In this document: in pieces, positions 22,970 through 33,488 of the stretch
How the letters are laid out: every line of letters begins with the position of its first letter
How positions within the stretch are numbered: the first letter of the stretch is position 1
Assembly (NCBI GenBank): GCA_963669155.1
Contig: OZ022591.1
Location: 14,957,766-15,021,765 of the forward strand
DNA length: 64,000 nt
Reading direction: 5' to 3'
Source: Arbacia lixula
Taxonomy: Eukaryota > Echinodermata > Echinoidea > Arbacioida > Arbaciidae
The notes under the pieces: model-generated
What the model was told of the DNA's origin: nothing
The model's input: the letters and a program-made list of their open reading frames with translations, nothing else
Databases searched by the model: none
Made by a program: the position numbers and the translations under genes

Positions 22970-23820
22970 TACCCCCGCCAAACGAAGTTTGAAGGGGGTA
23001 TATAGGAATCAGCGGACGGTCGGGCGGTCGGTCGGGCGGTCGGTCGGGCGGTCGGGCGGTCGGGCGGTCGGTCCGTTGCAAATCTTGCGTCGCGAACTAC
23101 TTCCTCAGTTTTCAACCGATTCCCATAAAACTTGGCACAGATGTGTGCCTTGGGTTGTAGATGTGCAAGACCTATTTTTTGACAGTACCAAAAAGTACGT
23201 TGCCATGGTAACGGCATATTATGGGCAAAAATGGGTACAAATCTTGCGTCGCGAACTCCTCCCACAGTTTTTGATCAATTTTTATGAAATTAGGTACAGA
23301 TGTTCATCTGAATATGTTAATGTGCAAGACACATATTTCCGCAGTGGCAAAAAGTGCGTTGCCATGGTAACGGCATGTTGGTAAAATATAGGGCAAAATG
23401 CTTCATGGCAAAACTGCTTCATCAGTGTTCTTCCAATTCTCATGGAATTCATATTGAATGTTTGTCTTAGGATATAGGTCAGCATGACACATTTCTTGAC
23501 AGTGACAAAAAGTATGTTGCCATGGAAACAGCTCACATATTATGAGCCAAAATGATGGAAAATTTTGTGTTGCAAACTACTTCCTCAGTTTTTGCCCAAT
23601 TTCCATGAAACTTGGTACAGATGTGTGCCTTTGGTTGTAGATGTGCAAGACGCATTTTTCGACAGTACCCGAAAGTACGTTGCCATGGTAACGGCATATT
23701 AATGGCAGAAGATCAAGGAAAGATCTTGCGGATTTAACTACTTCCTCAGTTTTTTTACCAAAGCTTATGAAATGTTGTTTGGCGGGGGTATAACCAGTCG
23801 CTGTAGCGACATTTCTAGTT
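22970..23820. repeat. CCCCGCCAAACG element, 160-bp repeats
   Basis: Ends are inverted: TACCCCCGCCAAACGAAG at the left and TGTTTGGCGGGGGTA at the right, followed by CGCTGTAGCGACATTTCTAG. Near the left is a GGTCGGGCGGTCGG microsatellite (23017-23075). The interior holds four to five diverged units of about 160 bp with CTTGCGTCGCGAACTACTTC, AACTTGGCACAGATG and GTTGCCATGGTAACGGCAT. Repeats of this architecture are widespread in marine invertebrate genomes. No transposase is encoded. Confidence 0.8.
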
Positions 23821-24199
23821 GAAAAAGACTCAACTATAAAACTCCTGGGGGGGGGGGGGGGGGGACAAATGGCTCCAGGACTTTAAGCTCTCAAAATAGC
23901 TCTGGTAAGTTTGGGTTAAAATTAAAGTTTTCAGTTTTGCAAGCTTTACCAATAAAAGGAACCACATGCATGCTTTCAAGCAGGCAAAGAAACCAAATTC
24001 TCGCTCGCGTGAGCATCCGCCGTTTTACTACTTTAGTACTGGGCCTCGTGGCGCGCTCTGCGCTGCGGCTCGAAACTTGCATTGACTCAACACGCGTGAT
24101 CGAATCGTAGGTCCATTACAACTTTAGAGTACAAATGTCAAATCGAAAAATATCTTTATTAAACATGATTGTGATAATATAATGATTGGAATATGCTCT

Positions 24200-24773
24200 T
24201 TAAAGGTAGGGGATACCTTTTAGAGACCTCCCAAAATGCAGCAAAACATTAGATATGAACCTCAGGGGACTTGTTTAGGCCACTGCTGAGAAATTTGGAA
24301 GTCAACAGTTATCTACAATTTGAATAATGCACAAAACTCAACTGCTCAATAGTTCTGTGTGTCAGTCACACTTAAGCCTTTTTGTTGCAGTCTTCTGTAT
24401 TTTTTATTTAAATCTATAAACACAAATCTAAAAGTATAAGAGCTGATGTAATAACATATAGAGTGTGTGGCAAGAATGTATATAGAAATGTTTGTAAGTT
24501 TTGATGAACTTTCTTCACAAAATATACATGATGGACACACATGCAGTGCATGGTTCTGCAAAGGTAGCCTAGTAATGTACTGGAATTTACGGTGAGCCCC
24601 GAAAAAAATTCAATTCAAAATCTAACGGTCAATAAAAATGTACTAGATGTTACCTTCCACTTTCAATACTTTATGGGAGTTTCTAAAATGATACTCTCTT
24701 CAACATATACCACTGTATTTATAGGCCTACAACTCTTCATTTAAGGCATGCAAATGGGATTCCCTACCTTTAA
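24200..24773. mobile_element. TTAA-flanked TIR element
   Basis: Ends TTAAAGGTAGGGGATACC and GGGATTCCCTACCTTTAA form imperfect 16-18-bp inverted repeats with TTAA at both extremes, as in piggyBac-type non-autonomous elements. It contains the right arm of the 111-bp inverted repeat (24554-24664). No transposase frame is seen. Confidence 0.55.
24554..24664 (-). repeat. 111-bp inverted repeat, right arm
   Basis: Exact or near-exact reverse complement of 22203-22313. Its preservation in AT-rich DNA where nothing else matches suggests a recent copy event or gene conversion. Confidence 0.85.
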
Positions 24774-25163
24774 GACTTTATTTTCATATGAAAAATGTTT
24801 GTGCAAAACAATATCAGTGGTTTCATTTTCATGACTGTGCTTTAACTTTTAAGTGGTCGGATCATGGTACATCTGTACCTCTAGATGTAAATACCATGAC
24901 AACATGAGTCTTATTTATAAAGTCTACTTGCTTATTAAATATTAGAAAATAAAATTGTCATTAGTAGACCTATTTATGCTGTCTTGCACCCATAATTCAC
25001 TGCTGCTATACACAGTTCTAGCGACTGTGTTATCAAGAAAATTGAATGGCATTTGAAGATGAAACCAATTAAAAGACAACTTTACAAGTGCCAAACTAAG
25101 AAATGTACATTTCCTCACTTGTGTTTTCTGTACCTACAGATCTTCAATGATTGTGAGACAGTT

Positions 25164-26175
25164 ATGAGTACGCGACAAAGGAAGCGGAGGACTAGTCATG
25201 GACATACCTCGGAAGTTGTATGTATACTATACTATTCATGAATATAGAATATAGACGTACTGTAGATCTAGATCTACAGATTTTCTTTGTTTTTTATCAA
25301 ACAAAATTTTTTGAATCCTGAATCTGACTCTAGTGATTAGTCATACAGGAAGCTATTGCAATTGATAGTGCTTTTAAATTGGTTAAAAGGTTGTATAGAA
25401 AATTCCCTATAGGACCCTACTGAAAATATGTCTAGACTATAGCTAGGCTTGGTCCCACAGAAATTGCAGATGAGTATTAAAGTTAGTTTACTGACATCCG
25501 CCTCCGGCAATCAAGAAGAGCCCCAAGGCCAAACAATGGTAACGGCAAGTAAACCTCTCATTGCCCCTCCATCAAAACTTAACTGATGTCACGGTTTATG
25601 TTGCAAATTGTAAGAGTTTCTGTCTTTTTTGTCCTTACCAGACGTCTTCAAGCTACATAGTCAGCAACTGCTGTTTGACCATATCATAGCTATATAAATG
25701 TACCGTTTAGGTAATTACAACCACTGTGACTGATCGATCTATAAAGATAGAACTGAGCTGGCAGACGTGTATACATGGTTATATACAGTGTCAGGATTGG
25801 ATGAATAAACAGGAAAAAGAAGCAGCAAAGTAACAATCATGCATTCTCTCACTAAAAATTAGCAGCTCTGAATTTTGTATTTATGGTGGGACACCACCGT
25901 AATTGTAGCACAGTGGCAGTAGTTAAACGAGGGAAAATCTTTAAGTGTTCACAAATTGAGGCACTATGTAACAAAATGTGTTAATTGAATTATTTGAGGG
26001 TAATATTGAGTTTGTATTTTAACAAATTGAATTTTAAGGCAAAAATGAAAATCATTTTTCTAGTTTATATGTCCCATTTCTATGTACTTGCAGTTTCCTC
26101 GAGGTACTGAAGTTCGTGCATTGTGGCCGCCGAATGGATCATGGTATCCTGCTACTGTAGTTGACTTCAAACAAG
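25164..26175 (+). CDS. Two-exon Tudor-like gene fragment
   Basis: Exon 1 runs 25140-25217 and follows a good acceptor (TTTTCTGTACCTACAG). Its ATG at 25164 opens MSTRQRKRRTSHGHTSEV and it ends at a GTATGT donor in phase 0. Exon 2 runs 26094-26175, follows ATGTACTTGCAG, and continues in phase 0 with FPRGTEVRALWPPNG and SWYPATVVDFKQ to an AAG|GTACTT donor. The pattern V-A-W-x(4)-G-W-YPA-V-F fits the first strands of a Tudor/Agenet/SH3-like barrel, a fold that binds methylated peptides or nucleic acid in nuclear proteins. The RQRKRR patch resembles a nuclear localisation signal. Later exons were not found. A candidate acceptor near 26273 gives an early stop in the required frame. It may be a gene fragment carried in the inserted segment or a real gene with repeat-filled introns. 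Confidence 0.4.
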
Positions 26176-26359
26176 GTACTTGGGTTGTGTATCTTTGGGG
26201 TATCTTAAAGGGAATGAGGAGTACTGGCAAAGTTTGTAATAATTATTCTTTCTTGTTTCAATTAGGGCCTTAATGTACTGGGAAATTGCATCAAGTGTAT
26301 TGACTGCGATACTCGGGTGAGCGTCGTGCCCCCCGGGCTCTTGTGTATATATATATATA

Positions 26360-26564
26360 CAGGATGGCCCAGAAAGAACGGACCGGTGTAATTTTTACTT
26401 TGTGCTGCAGCAAGGAAACTTTATGATTTATCAGATTTTTTGTGCAGATTGTAGGTCCCTAGCTAAATAAACGATAATGGTTTACCATTCTTCAGAGCAA
26501 TATTCATTGTCTGATAAAACGAAACACAAAATTTTTGCTAATCCATTCTTTCTGGGCCACCCTG
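26360..26564. mobile_element. Mariner-like MITE with TA target
   Basis: A 205-bp element with about 24-bp imperfect inverted ends, CAGGATGGCCCAGAAAGAAC at the left and TTCTTTCTGGGCCACCCTG at the right. It is flanked by TA (26358-26359 and 26565-26566) within an AT microsatellite. Such CAGGGTGxCCCA ends and TA targets are typical of Tc1/mariner relatives. No transposase is present. Confidence 0.8.
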
Positions 26565-26580
26565 TATATCTAGGTATTTT

Positions 26581-27430
26581 TATGCCTCCGCCACGAAGTG
26601 GTGCCGGAGGCATTATGTTTTCGGGTTGTCCGTCCGTCCGTCCTTCCGTCCGTCCATCCTTCCGTCCGTCCGTAATGAATTTTGTGGACAGGGTAACTAT
26701 CAAAACCTTTTGAGGTATCCTAATGAATCTTGGCATGTATGTGTATTAGGGGGTGAAGTTGTGCCTATCAACTTTTGGGTGCACATGCTCAAGGTCAAAG
26801 GTCAAAAGGTCAAGGTCAAATACATAAAATTTCACTATTTCCACCATATCTATGCAATGCCTGAAGATATTTTCTTGAAACTTAGTGTATCCATGTACTA
26901 CCCAATTAAGATTCTCTGGTGAAAGTTTGGGTCATGAGGTCAAAGGTCAAAGGTCAAAAGGTCAAGTAAAGATATTAAAACTTCACCTTTTTTCTCTGTA
27001 CCTTGGAAATTGTTCAAGGTATCTTCATGGAACATAGTATATATGCATGTACTGACTGGCAGTGATTATCTAGAAAATTTAGGGTTCATGGGGTCAAAGG
27101 TCAGGGGTCAAAGGAAAAGGGAAACACTTCAAAATTTTACTATTTCCGTCATGTTTATGCAATGCTGGCAGGATTTTTTTTTTTTTTACACTTGGTGTAT
27201 GCATGCATAACGTGATAGAGATTCTTTGGAAAGAGTTTTTTTCCTTTTGTTTTTACCTCAAAGGTCAAAAGGTCAAAGAGCAAGTGAAAGTGCTGAACTA
27301 AGCTTTTCCTCCATGTGTATCTCGGAAGTGGCTCAAGTTATCTTGAAACATACTACATATTTATGCATGTTCTGCCTGACAGTGATTATTTTATGAATTT
27401 TAGGGTCAAAGGCCAGATGAAAATGGTAAC
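26581..27430. repeat. GCCTCCGCCACGAAG element
   Basis: Begins with the inverted pair GCCTCCGCCACGAAGTGG / TGCCGGAGGCA, then a GTCC/GTCCTTCC run (26629-26672), then about four diverged units of roughly 150 bp. Each unit contains AAGGTCAAAGGTCAAAAGG-type stretches and a TATGCATGTACT-like word. The organisation parallels the element at 22970-23820 and is common in marine invertebrates. The ORFs within it are incidental. Confidence 0.7.
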
Positions 27431-28621
27431 AATTTACTATTCAATACAGAAATTGCACTTTTTGTTGTTGTTAACTGTATAGTATTGACTAATACCGATA
27501 TGCATATTATATATGACTCTTAAAACCTGTACAGTATTAGCATGAGTATTAAGTCTGGCATTGTCAGAGTGTATCATGCACGCTTTTCTAAATTACAACT
27601 TTTGAAAGTGTTACCATAGTAGCCAATACAACCTCAACACAAATGAGGCTGTTCAATATGTTTCTCTTCATCATGTCCGTGTTTTGAATGTTATGATAGA
27701 TTAATATTTCCTTGTCTTGTGAGAAGAGAGTTATGGACAAGACGCTTTGTTGAAATGTACACAAGAATTAAATCATTGAGATGTATAATGTTTAGTTTGT
27801 ACTGTTACGAGTTTTGCTTTGTATGTTTTACTGGACAGTTCAAACATATACTGTTCTGGATAGTTTACTTGTTATGACAGTTTGAAATGTTATTCTGTCA
27901 AACTTCATATTTAGTGTGCTTTTTCTGTGCTACTGTACTGATAACACTTGCATCATTAAAATTTAAGGGACTAGTGCTTCTAGGCGGAGTGTATGATAGG
28001 GGTATTTTGTATTTCAGGGGATGATATTACATGATCATTTGATTTCAGAATTTTTATGTATAGGATTTCTGAAGAACATCATTTCCAGTAATAATAACGT
28101 GCTCCACTGAGTCTGATTTTCTCACATAATAGTAGGTTGTTGCTGTATCAACAATATCAAACTTTTTGTAGACATTCCGCTTAGAAGATAATGTGTTAGT
28201 ATGAGAAAAAGGTGTCGCCATGGTAACCACTGATTATTGTATTTTACGTGTAAGTTTTGAAATTGGTCCATAACTTTGCACTGTAATGGCTTTTCAAAAT
28301 CATTCCTGGGTGGTCTATGACCATTAATAATCTTAATCTTTTATGGGATCAAAGGTCAAGTACATAGGTCAGAGGTATTTTATGTTGTCAGTTCCATAAC
28401 TATGCACCCTTTTGCCTTTTTGAAATCAAACTTACGTGGTAAAGCAAAACAAAAAGGAAGAGAGGGAGACTCATTACGGCTATCGCCTTGACTGTTCTAC
28501 TTGTTATTGTTCTTGTTTTAAATACATATTTTCCAGTTGGAAAAATATATATAAATGACTTCTCCCTTTGATTTTTTTCTGCAGTTTATTTTTTTATCTT
28601 GTGATAAGAAACAATTGTACC

Positions 28622-28981
28622 TTAAAGGTAGGGGATCACATTTGCAAGTCACTGCAAATTGTCAACCAAAATTCTTCTACAGATGCCTTCCTACTTCAGA
28701 ACAACACATGTAAAGTTTTAATTGCCAGTATTTCACAGATCAGGAATAAGAAGCAAAACTGCATCCTGAGGATAGATATGCCTTTGTTTTTCTTTACTCT
28801 GAATTTCGTGTTGGCCTAACATGAAATTCAAAATGAATCAATTTGCATAAATGATGTTACCAATACAACAGCTTAAGCTAAGGGATTTCTATAACAGTTC
28901 TCTGTCAATATTATCTTCAAAATGCTGCTAAGTTCAAACAAAATCAGGTTTCAGGCCTGCCAATGAGATCCTCTACCATTA
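28622..28981. mobile_element. Short-TIR element
   Basis: Left end TTAAAGGTAGGGGATCACA and right end GAGATCCTCTACCA near 28980 form an imperfect inverted repeat of the same type as the element at 24200. The interiors do not obviously align, so family identity is uncertain. The right TTAA is not preserved. Confidence 0.4.
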
Positions 28982-28984
28982 CGG

Positions 28985-31483
28985 CAAAACTTGTGTGTTT
29001 GTTGTGAAAATATGTTCCCAGTCAACTTTCAAATATATAAATCTTCCACTTTGCACACAATTATATACAAAGTGCACTCTAAAAATTGTACAATCTTCAA
29101 TTCGTGTGTTTTGGGTGAAATACAGGTCCCCAATAAATCGTAAAACAAAATACCCAAATTTCACACCCCCCATACAGGGTGTATTTCCTCGGATTGCACA
29201 TTTTACCAATGCGTGTGAAAAAAAGGATCCCCAGTCAAATATCAAGAATGAATAATGTCCACCTTACATAATTTATGATTGATGCACATTCACAGAATAT
29301 ACACCTTCAGTGTGTGTGTGTTTTGTGAATCAGGTCCCGGCTCAGTTAAAGAATGTAAGATGTTTCCATTAGACACACCCTGAAATGCACTTTGTTATTA
29401 GTGTGTTTTTGAAAGGCCATCCAGATTCAAAATATGAATATAAATTATCCCTGCATTTTCACATTTCATCCATGAAATACGTCCCCAGATTGCACACTTT
29501 TTAGTCTGTATTCGAGTGAAATTTCCCAGTCTTGTCCCCAGTCAGCTGTTAAAAAGGCACACTTTACAGTGTGTACGACAGTGTTTGAAGTTAGGTCCCC
29601 AATCAGTACCAAAATATCAGACGATCCCTTTTTGAATTATAAGTCCCCAGTTGGATGTAAAAGTAAAATCATCCTCACTTTTTCACCTTTCATCCAAGAT
29701 GCACGTCCCCAGAATGTACACTTTATGTGTGTGTGTTTGGGTGAAATTTGGTCCCCAGTCAACAGTACAAAACAAGTTGTCCTCTTATGGCCCATTACAG
29801 GACACATATCCACGCTGCACATCCCCAGAATGTACATTTTCAGAAGATGTGTCGGTGTGAAATTTGTTCCTCAGTCAATTTGAAATAATCATAATGTCCC
29901 CTTATAACACACACTCCCAGTTTGTGTACACGTGTATTTGTGTGAAATCAGGTCTCCAATCAGTCATAAAATATCAGGCGTCCCCATTTGACACACCCCA
30001 AATGTTGGGTGACTGTCCCCATATTGCACATTTTTACGAATGTGTGTTTTTGAAGTATAAGTTCCCAGATGGATGTAAAAATAAAATCGTCCCCACTTTT
30101 TCACATTTCATCCAAGATGCACGTCCCCAGAATGTACACTTTCTGTTCGTGTATCTGTGTGAAAATTGGTCGCTAGTCAACTGTAAAAGATAAACTGTCC
30201 CCTTATGGCCCATTACAGGACACATATCAACATATCAACGATGCATATCCCAAACATGTACATTTTCAGAAGATGTGTTTGTGTGAAATTTGTTCCTCAG
30301 TCAACTTGAAAAAAATCACAATGTCCCCTTATAACACACACTTCCAGTTTGTGTACACGTGTATTTGTGTGAAATCAGGTCTCCAATCAGTCATAAAATA
30401 TCAGGCGTCCCCATTTGACACACCCCAAATGTTGGGTGACTGTCCCCATATTGCACATTTTTACGAATGTGTGTTTTTGAAGTATAAGTCCCCAGTTGGA
30501 TGTAAAAATATAATCGTCCTCACTTTTTCACATTTTATCCAAGATGCACGTCTCCCGAACGTACACTGTCTGTGTGTGTATTTGGGTGAAATTTGGTCCC
30601 CAGTCAACAGTACAAAACAAGTTGTCCTCTTATGGCCCATTACAGGACACATATCAACGATGCACATCCCCAGAATGTACATTTTCAGAAGATGTGTCGG
30701 TGTGAAATTTGTTCCTCAGTCAACTTGAAAGAATCACAATGTCCCCTTGTAACACACACTTCCAGTTTGTGTACACGTGTATTTGTGTGAAATCAGGTCT
30801 CCAATCAGTCATAAAATATCAGGCGTCCCCATTTGACACACCCCAAATGTTGGGTGACTGTCCCCATATTGCACATTTTTACGAATGTGTGTTTTTGAAT
30901 TATAAGTCCCCAGTTGGATGTAAAAGTAAAATCATCCTCACTTTTTCACCTTTCATCCAAGATGCACGTCCCCAGAATGTACACTTTATGTGTGTGTGTT
31001 TGGGTGAAATTTGGTCCCCAGTCAACAGTACAAAACAAGTTGTCCTCTTATGGCCCATTACAGGACACATATCCACGATGCACATCCCCAGAATGTACAT
31101 TTTCAGAAGATGTGTTTGTGTGAAATTTGTTCCTCAGTCAACTTGAAAGAATCACAATGTCCCCTTATAACACACACTTCCAGTTTGTGTACACGTGTAT
31201 TTGTGTGAAATCAGGTCTCCAATCAGTCATAAAAGATCAGGCGTCCCCATTTGACACACCCCAAATGTTGGGTGACTGTCCCCATATTGCACATTTTTAC
31301 GAATGTGTGTTTTTGAAGTATAAGTTCCCAGATGGATGTAAAAATAAAATCGTCCCCACTTTTTCACATTTCATCCAAGATGCACGTCCCCAGAATGTAC
31401 ACTTTCTGTGTGTGTATCTGTGTGAAAATTGGTCCCCAGTCAACTGTAAAAGATAAACTGTCCCCTTATGGTCGATTACAGGA
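28985..31483 (+). repeat. Hierarchical GTCCCC satellite
   Basis: The basic unit is about 105 bp: GTCCCCAGTCAAC, a TGTCCCC block, CACGTCCCCAGAATGTACAC, then GTGTGTGTTTGTGTGAAAT. Up to about 29560 the units are degenerate. From 29642 four subtypes repeat as a 420-bp set, with the first subtype starting at about 29642, 30062, 30488, 30907 and 31326. Copies at 29642 and 30907, and those at 30062 and 31326, are the most alike, giving a third level of about 1,264 bp. Because 105 and 420 are divisible by three, repeated 65-151-codon ORFs appear; they are periodicity artefacts. Confidence 0.9.
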
Positions 31484-32169
31484 CTGTGTGTGTGTGTGTG
31501 TGTGTGGTGGGGGGGGGGGGGCTGACCACTTTCTTTAGCAGCACGTGTCGTGGTAGTGGTCTCATAAATAGCGACTAATAATACATTCTTTGCTGTTGTT
31601 GCTGTTTTTTTTGTATGTGGGGAAGGGGGGGGGGCACCAATTCCTTTAACAGCACTTGTCGTGGTAGTGGTCTCATAAATTGCGTCTGATAACAAGTTGT
31701 TTGTTGTTATTGTTGTTGATGATTTGTGTATGTGTGTGTGTGGGGGGGGGGGCGGAGAGGGGGGGTTTAACCACTTTGTGTAATAGCACGTGTCGCAGTA
31801 TTCACCAAATAAATTGCGTCCAATAATATGTTCTTTATTGTTCTTGCTATTTTATTTTCTTTCTTTGTGTGTGTGTGTGTGTGGGGGGGGGGGGAACCAC
31901 TTCCTTTAACAGCACGTGTCGTGGTAGTGGTCTCAGGCTACATGGCACTGTGGTATCTCTTCGCCACCTTGGTATCTGCACGGCGCAGCTAAGAGGACGT
32001 TCCTTCCACAGTCCTATCTAATATGAGACGGCGTGATTGATTCCTAGCCGCGGGCTGGGTATCACAGAAAGGGGGTGAGTTCAGGAGTGAGGGCACTGCG
32101 ATACTGTGCCTAGACTAATAAATATATCTAGAGAGAGTGAGAGAGAGATACAGATAAAGAACTATATAT
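31484..32169 (+). repeat. Duplicon copy 2, right part
   Basis: Starts in a TG run and polyG, then VNTR units 2-5 (about 31522, 31636, 31767, 31895). Each pairs with its counterpart in copy 1: unit 3 shares GTTGATGATTTGTGT, and unit 4 shares AATAGCACGTGTCGC. The 240-bp terminal block follows at 31930-32169. Confidence 0.8.
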
Positions 32170-32257
32170 GTATATATACATGTATACACATATATCTATT
32201 CAAATACATGCGCGTTTTGCGCAAAGCCCAATATCACGCACAGAGCAGACAGGCGCA

Positions 32258-32343
32258 TGGACAGGTGTGTGTGTGCATGTGTGTGTTTGTATATATATGT
32301 GTGTGTGTGTTAGTATGTGTGTGTGTGTGTGAGTGAGAGAGAG

Positions 32344-32401
<58 letters not shown>
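32258..32401. repeat. TG and GA microsatellites
   Basis: An interrupted TG run (32262-32330) followed directly by a GA run of about 65 bp to 32400. The Cys/Val-rich ORF over it is an artefact. Confidence 0.95.
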
Positions 32402-32403
<2 letters not shown>

Positions 32404-33162
32404 GTATCAGTAAATATTTCGGTCATAGGCTTTCACCAAAACTGCAAATATTATTGAAGAGTTACTATTGCACTTGTACATGATCGGCGTATTGTTATGA
32501 CAACGGTATGAAAAAGGGAATTATCAATAGCTCTTACTACTTTTATTCGTTCTTATTCTTACGAAAAACACGGACAAAATACTTAATCAATCAATTACAA
32601 AAGAAAAACCTTGATCGATACACATATAAGTAAAATCTATATCCTTCAATGAATCCTTAGACGATTGGAAATCGGTCTCGTTCACTCCGTCACAGTCACA
32701 AGAAGACGAGCCATCACTTCGTCAAATATGAGAGGGTACGAGACCTTTGTCCGGGCCGAGAAGTCTTGATACACGTAACGCTCAGGAAGTACTGTCAAAA
32801 CAGTTGTAATATCTTTTAAGCGGTATGGGAGTAACATCACACCAACAATTTTAATTCAACATAATGCTTTCAAGAAACAACCAAACTTAATCACACCAAA
32901 ATAAGTTTACAACATCATAGCACTAATTCGGGCATTTAAACTTGAATATCAACACGCATTTGAACTCCTTTTATTGTATATATAGTTGACTTGATACAGT
33001 AGGAAGCTGTAACTCCTAAAATTTAACATATCTCTACTGATTCGGTTATATCCCCGGTTATGGACTTGTTCTCTAATATCTGCCCCATGTTCTGAGCAAG
33101 TTCGTTTCATATTACACCTCAGCCACCACCCACCCCACCCTACCCAACCGATTTCACCCACA
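32402..33162. other. Intergenic DNA, no gene seen
   Basis: Mixed AT-rich sequence with no supported ORF. A C-rich stretch lies at 33118-33160, next to the MITE. Confidence 0.55.
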
Positions 33163-33488
33163 CAAAAATGCCTTCAAAAGGTGACCGTGAGCAAGCTTCT
33201 TATCAATGGTCTTAAATTCATGTATTGTCTATTTTAGAAATTTGCTGAAAGTTATTTGCCATCAAATGATCCACATTTTGAGTAATCAGTGATTAAATCG
33301 TGCCGAACATTTGAAGTATTTGTGATTTAATCACTAATTACTCCAAATATGAATCATTTGATGGCCAATAACTTTCAGCAAGTTTCTAAAATGGACAATA
33401 CATGAACTTAAGACCATTGGCAAGAAGATTGCTCACGGTCACCTTTTGAAGATTTTTTGTCTTCCCAGCACAGTATATTCCCTTTAAA
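33163..33488. mobile_element. Foldback MITE, family A copy 2
   Basis: Matches 20299-20664 over nearly its length, including CTTCAAAAGGTGACCGTGAG, the mirror CACGGTCACCTTTTGAAG and the right end CTTCCCAGCACAGTATATTC followed by CCTTTAA. The left terminal about 28 bp is missing, so the copy is truncated. Copy-to-copy differences are more frequent than within the duplicon. Confidence 0.85.

Larger units (their letters stand above)
21090..31483. other. 10.4-kb segment splitting the VNTR
   Basis: The segment lies between VNTR unit 1 and unit 2 of duplicon copy 2 and has no counterpart in copy 1. It begins CCTGTATGGACCGACC and a GTGGGGACATTTTTG motif, and ends in GTCCCC-type satellite, with TG runs on both sides. 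It contains the Tudor-like exons, two short-TIR insertions, a mariner-like MITE, two internally repeated elements and several hairpins. The stretches 21493-22098, 22760-22969, 23821-24199, 24774-25139, 26176-26359 and 27430-28621 hold nothing further that I recognise. Confidence 0.7.

Noticed and set aside
26176..26327. Third exon for the Tudor-like gene at an acceptor near 26273
   Set aside because: Joined in the required phase it gives a stop after two codons, and the intron would be only about 100 bp. It is kept only as a possible alternative end.
29569..31456. Series of similar 65-151-codon ORFs resembling a gene family
   Set aside because: The satellite period (105 and 420 bp) is divisible by three, so one open frame repeats. 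The minus strand is open in the same way, and no start, domain or splice logic is present.
28985..31483. CRISPR-like array
   Set aside because: Units are 105 bp with no separate unique spacers, and the window is eukaryotic in character.
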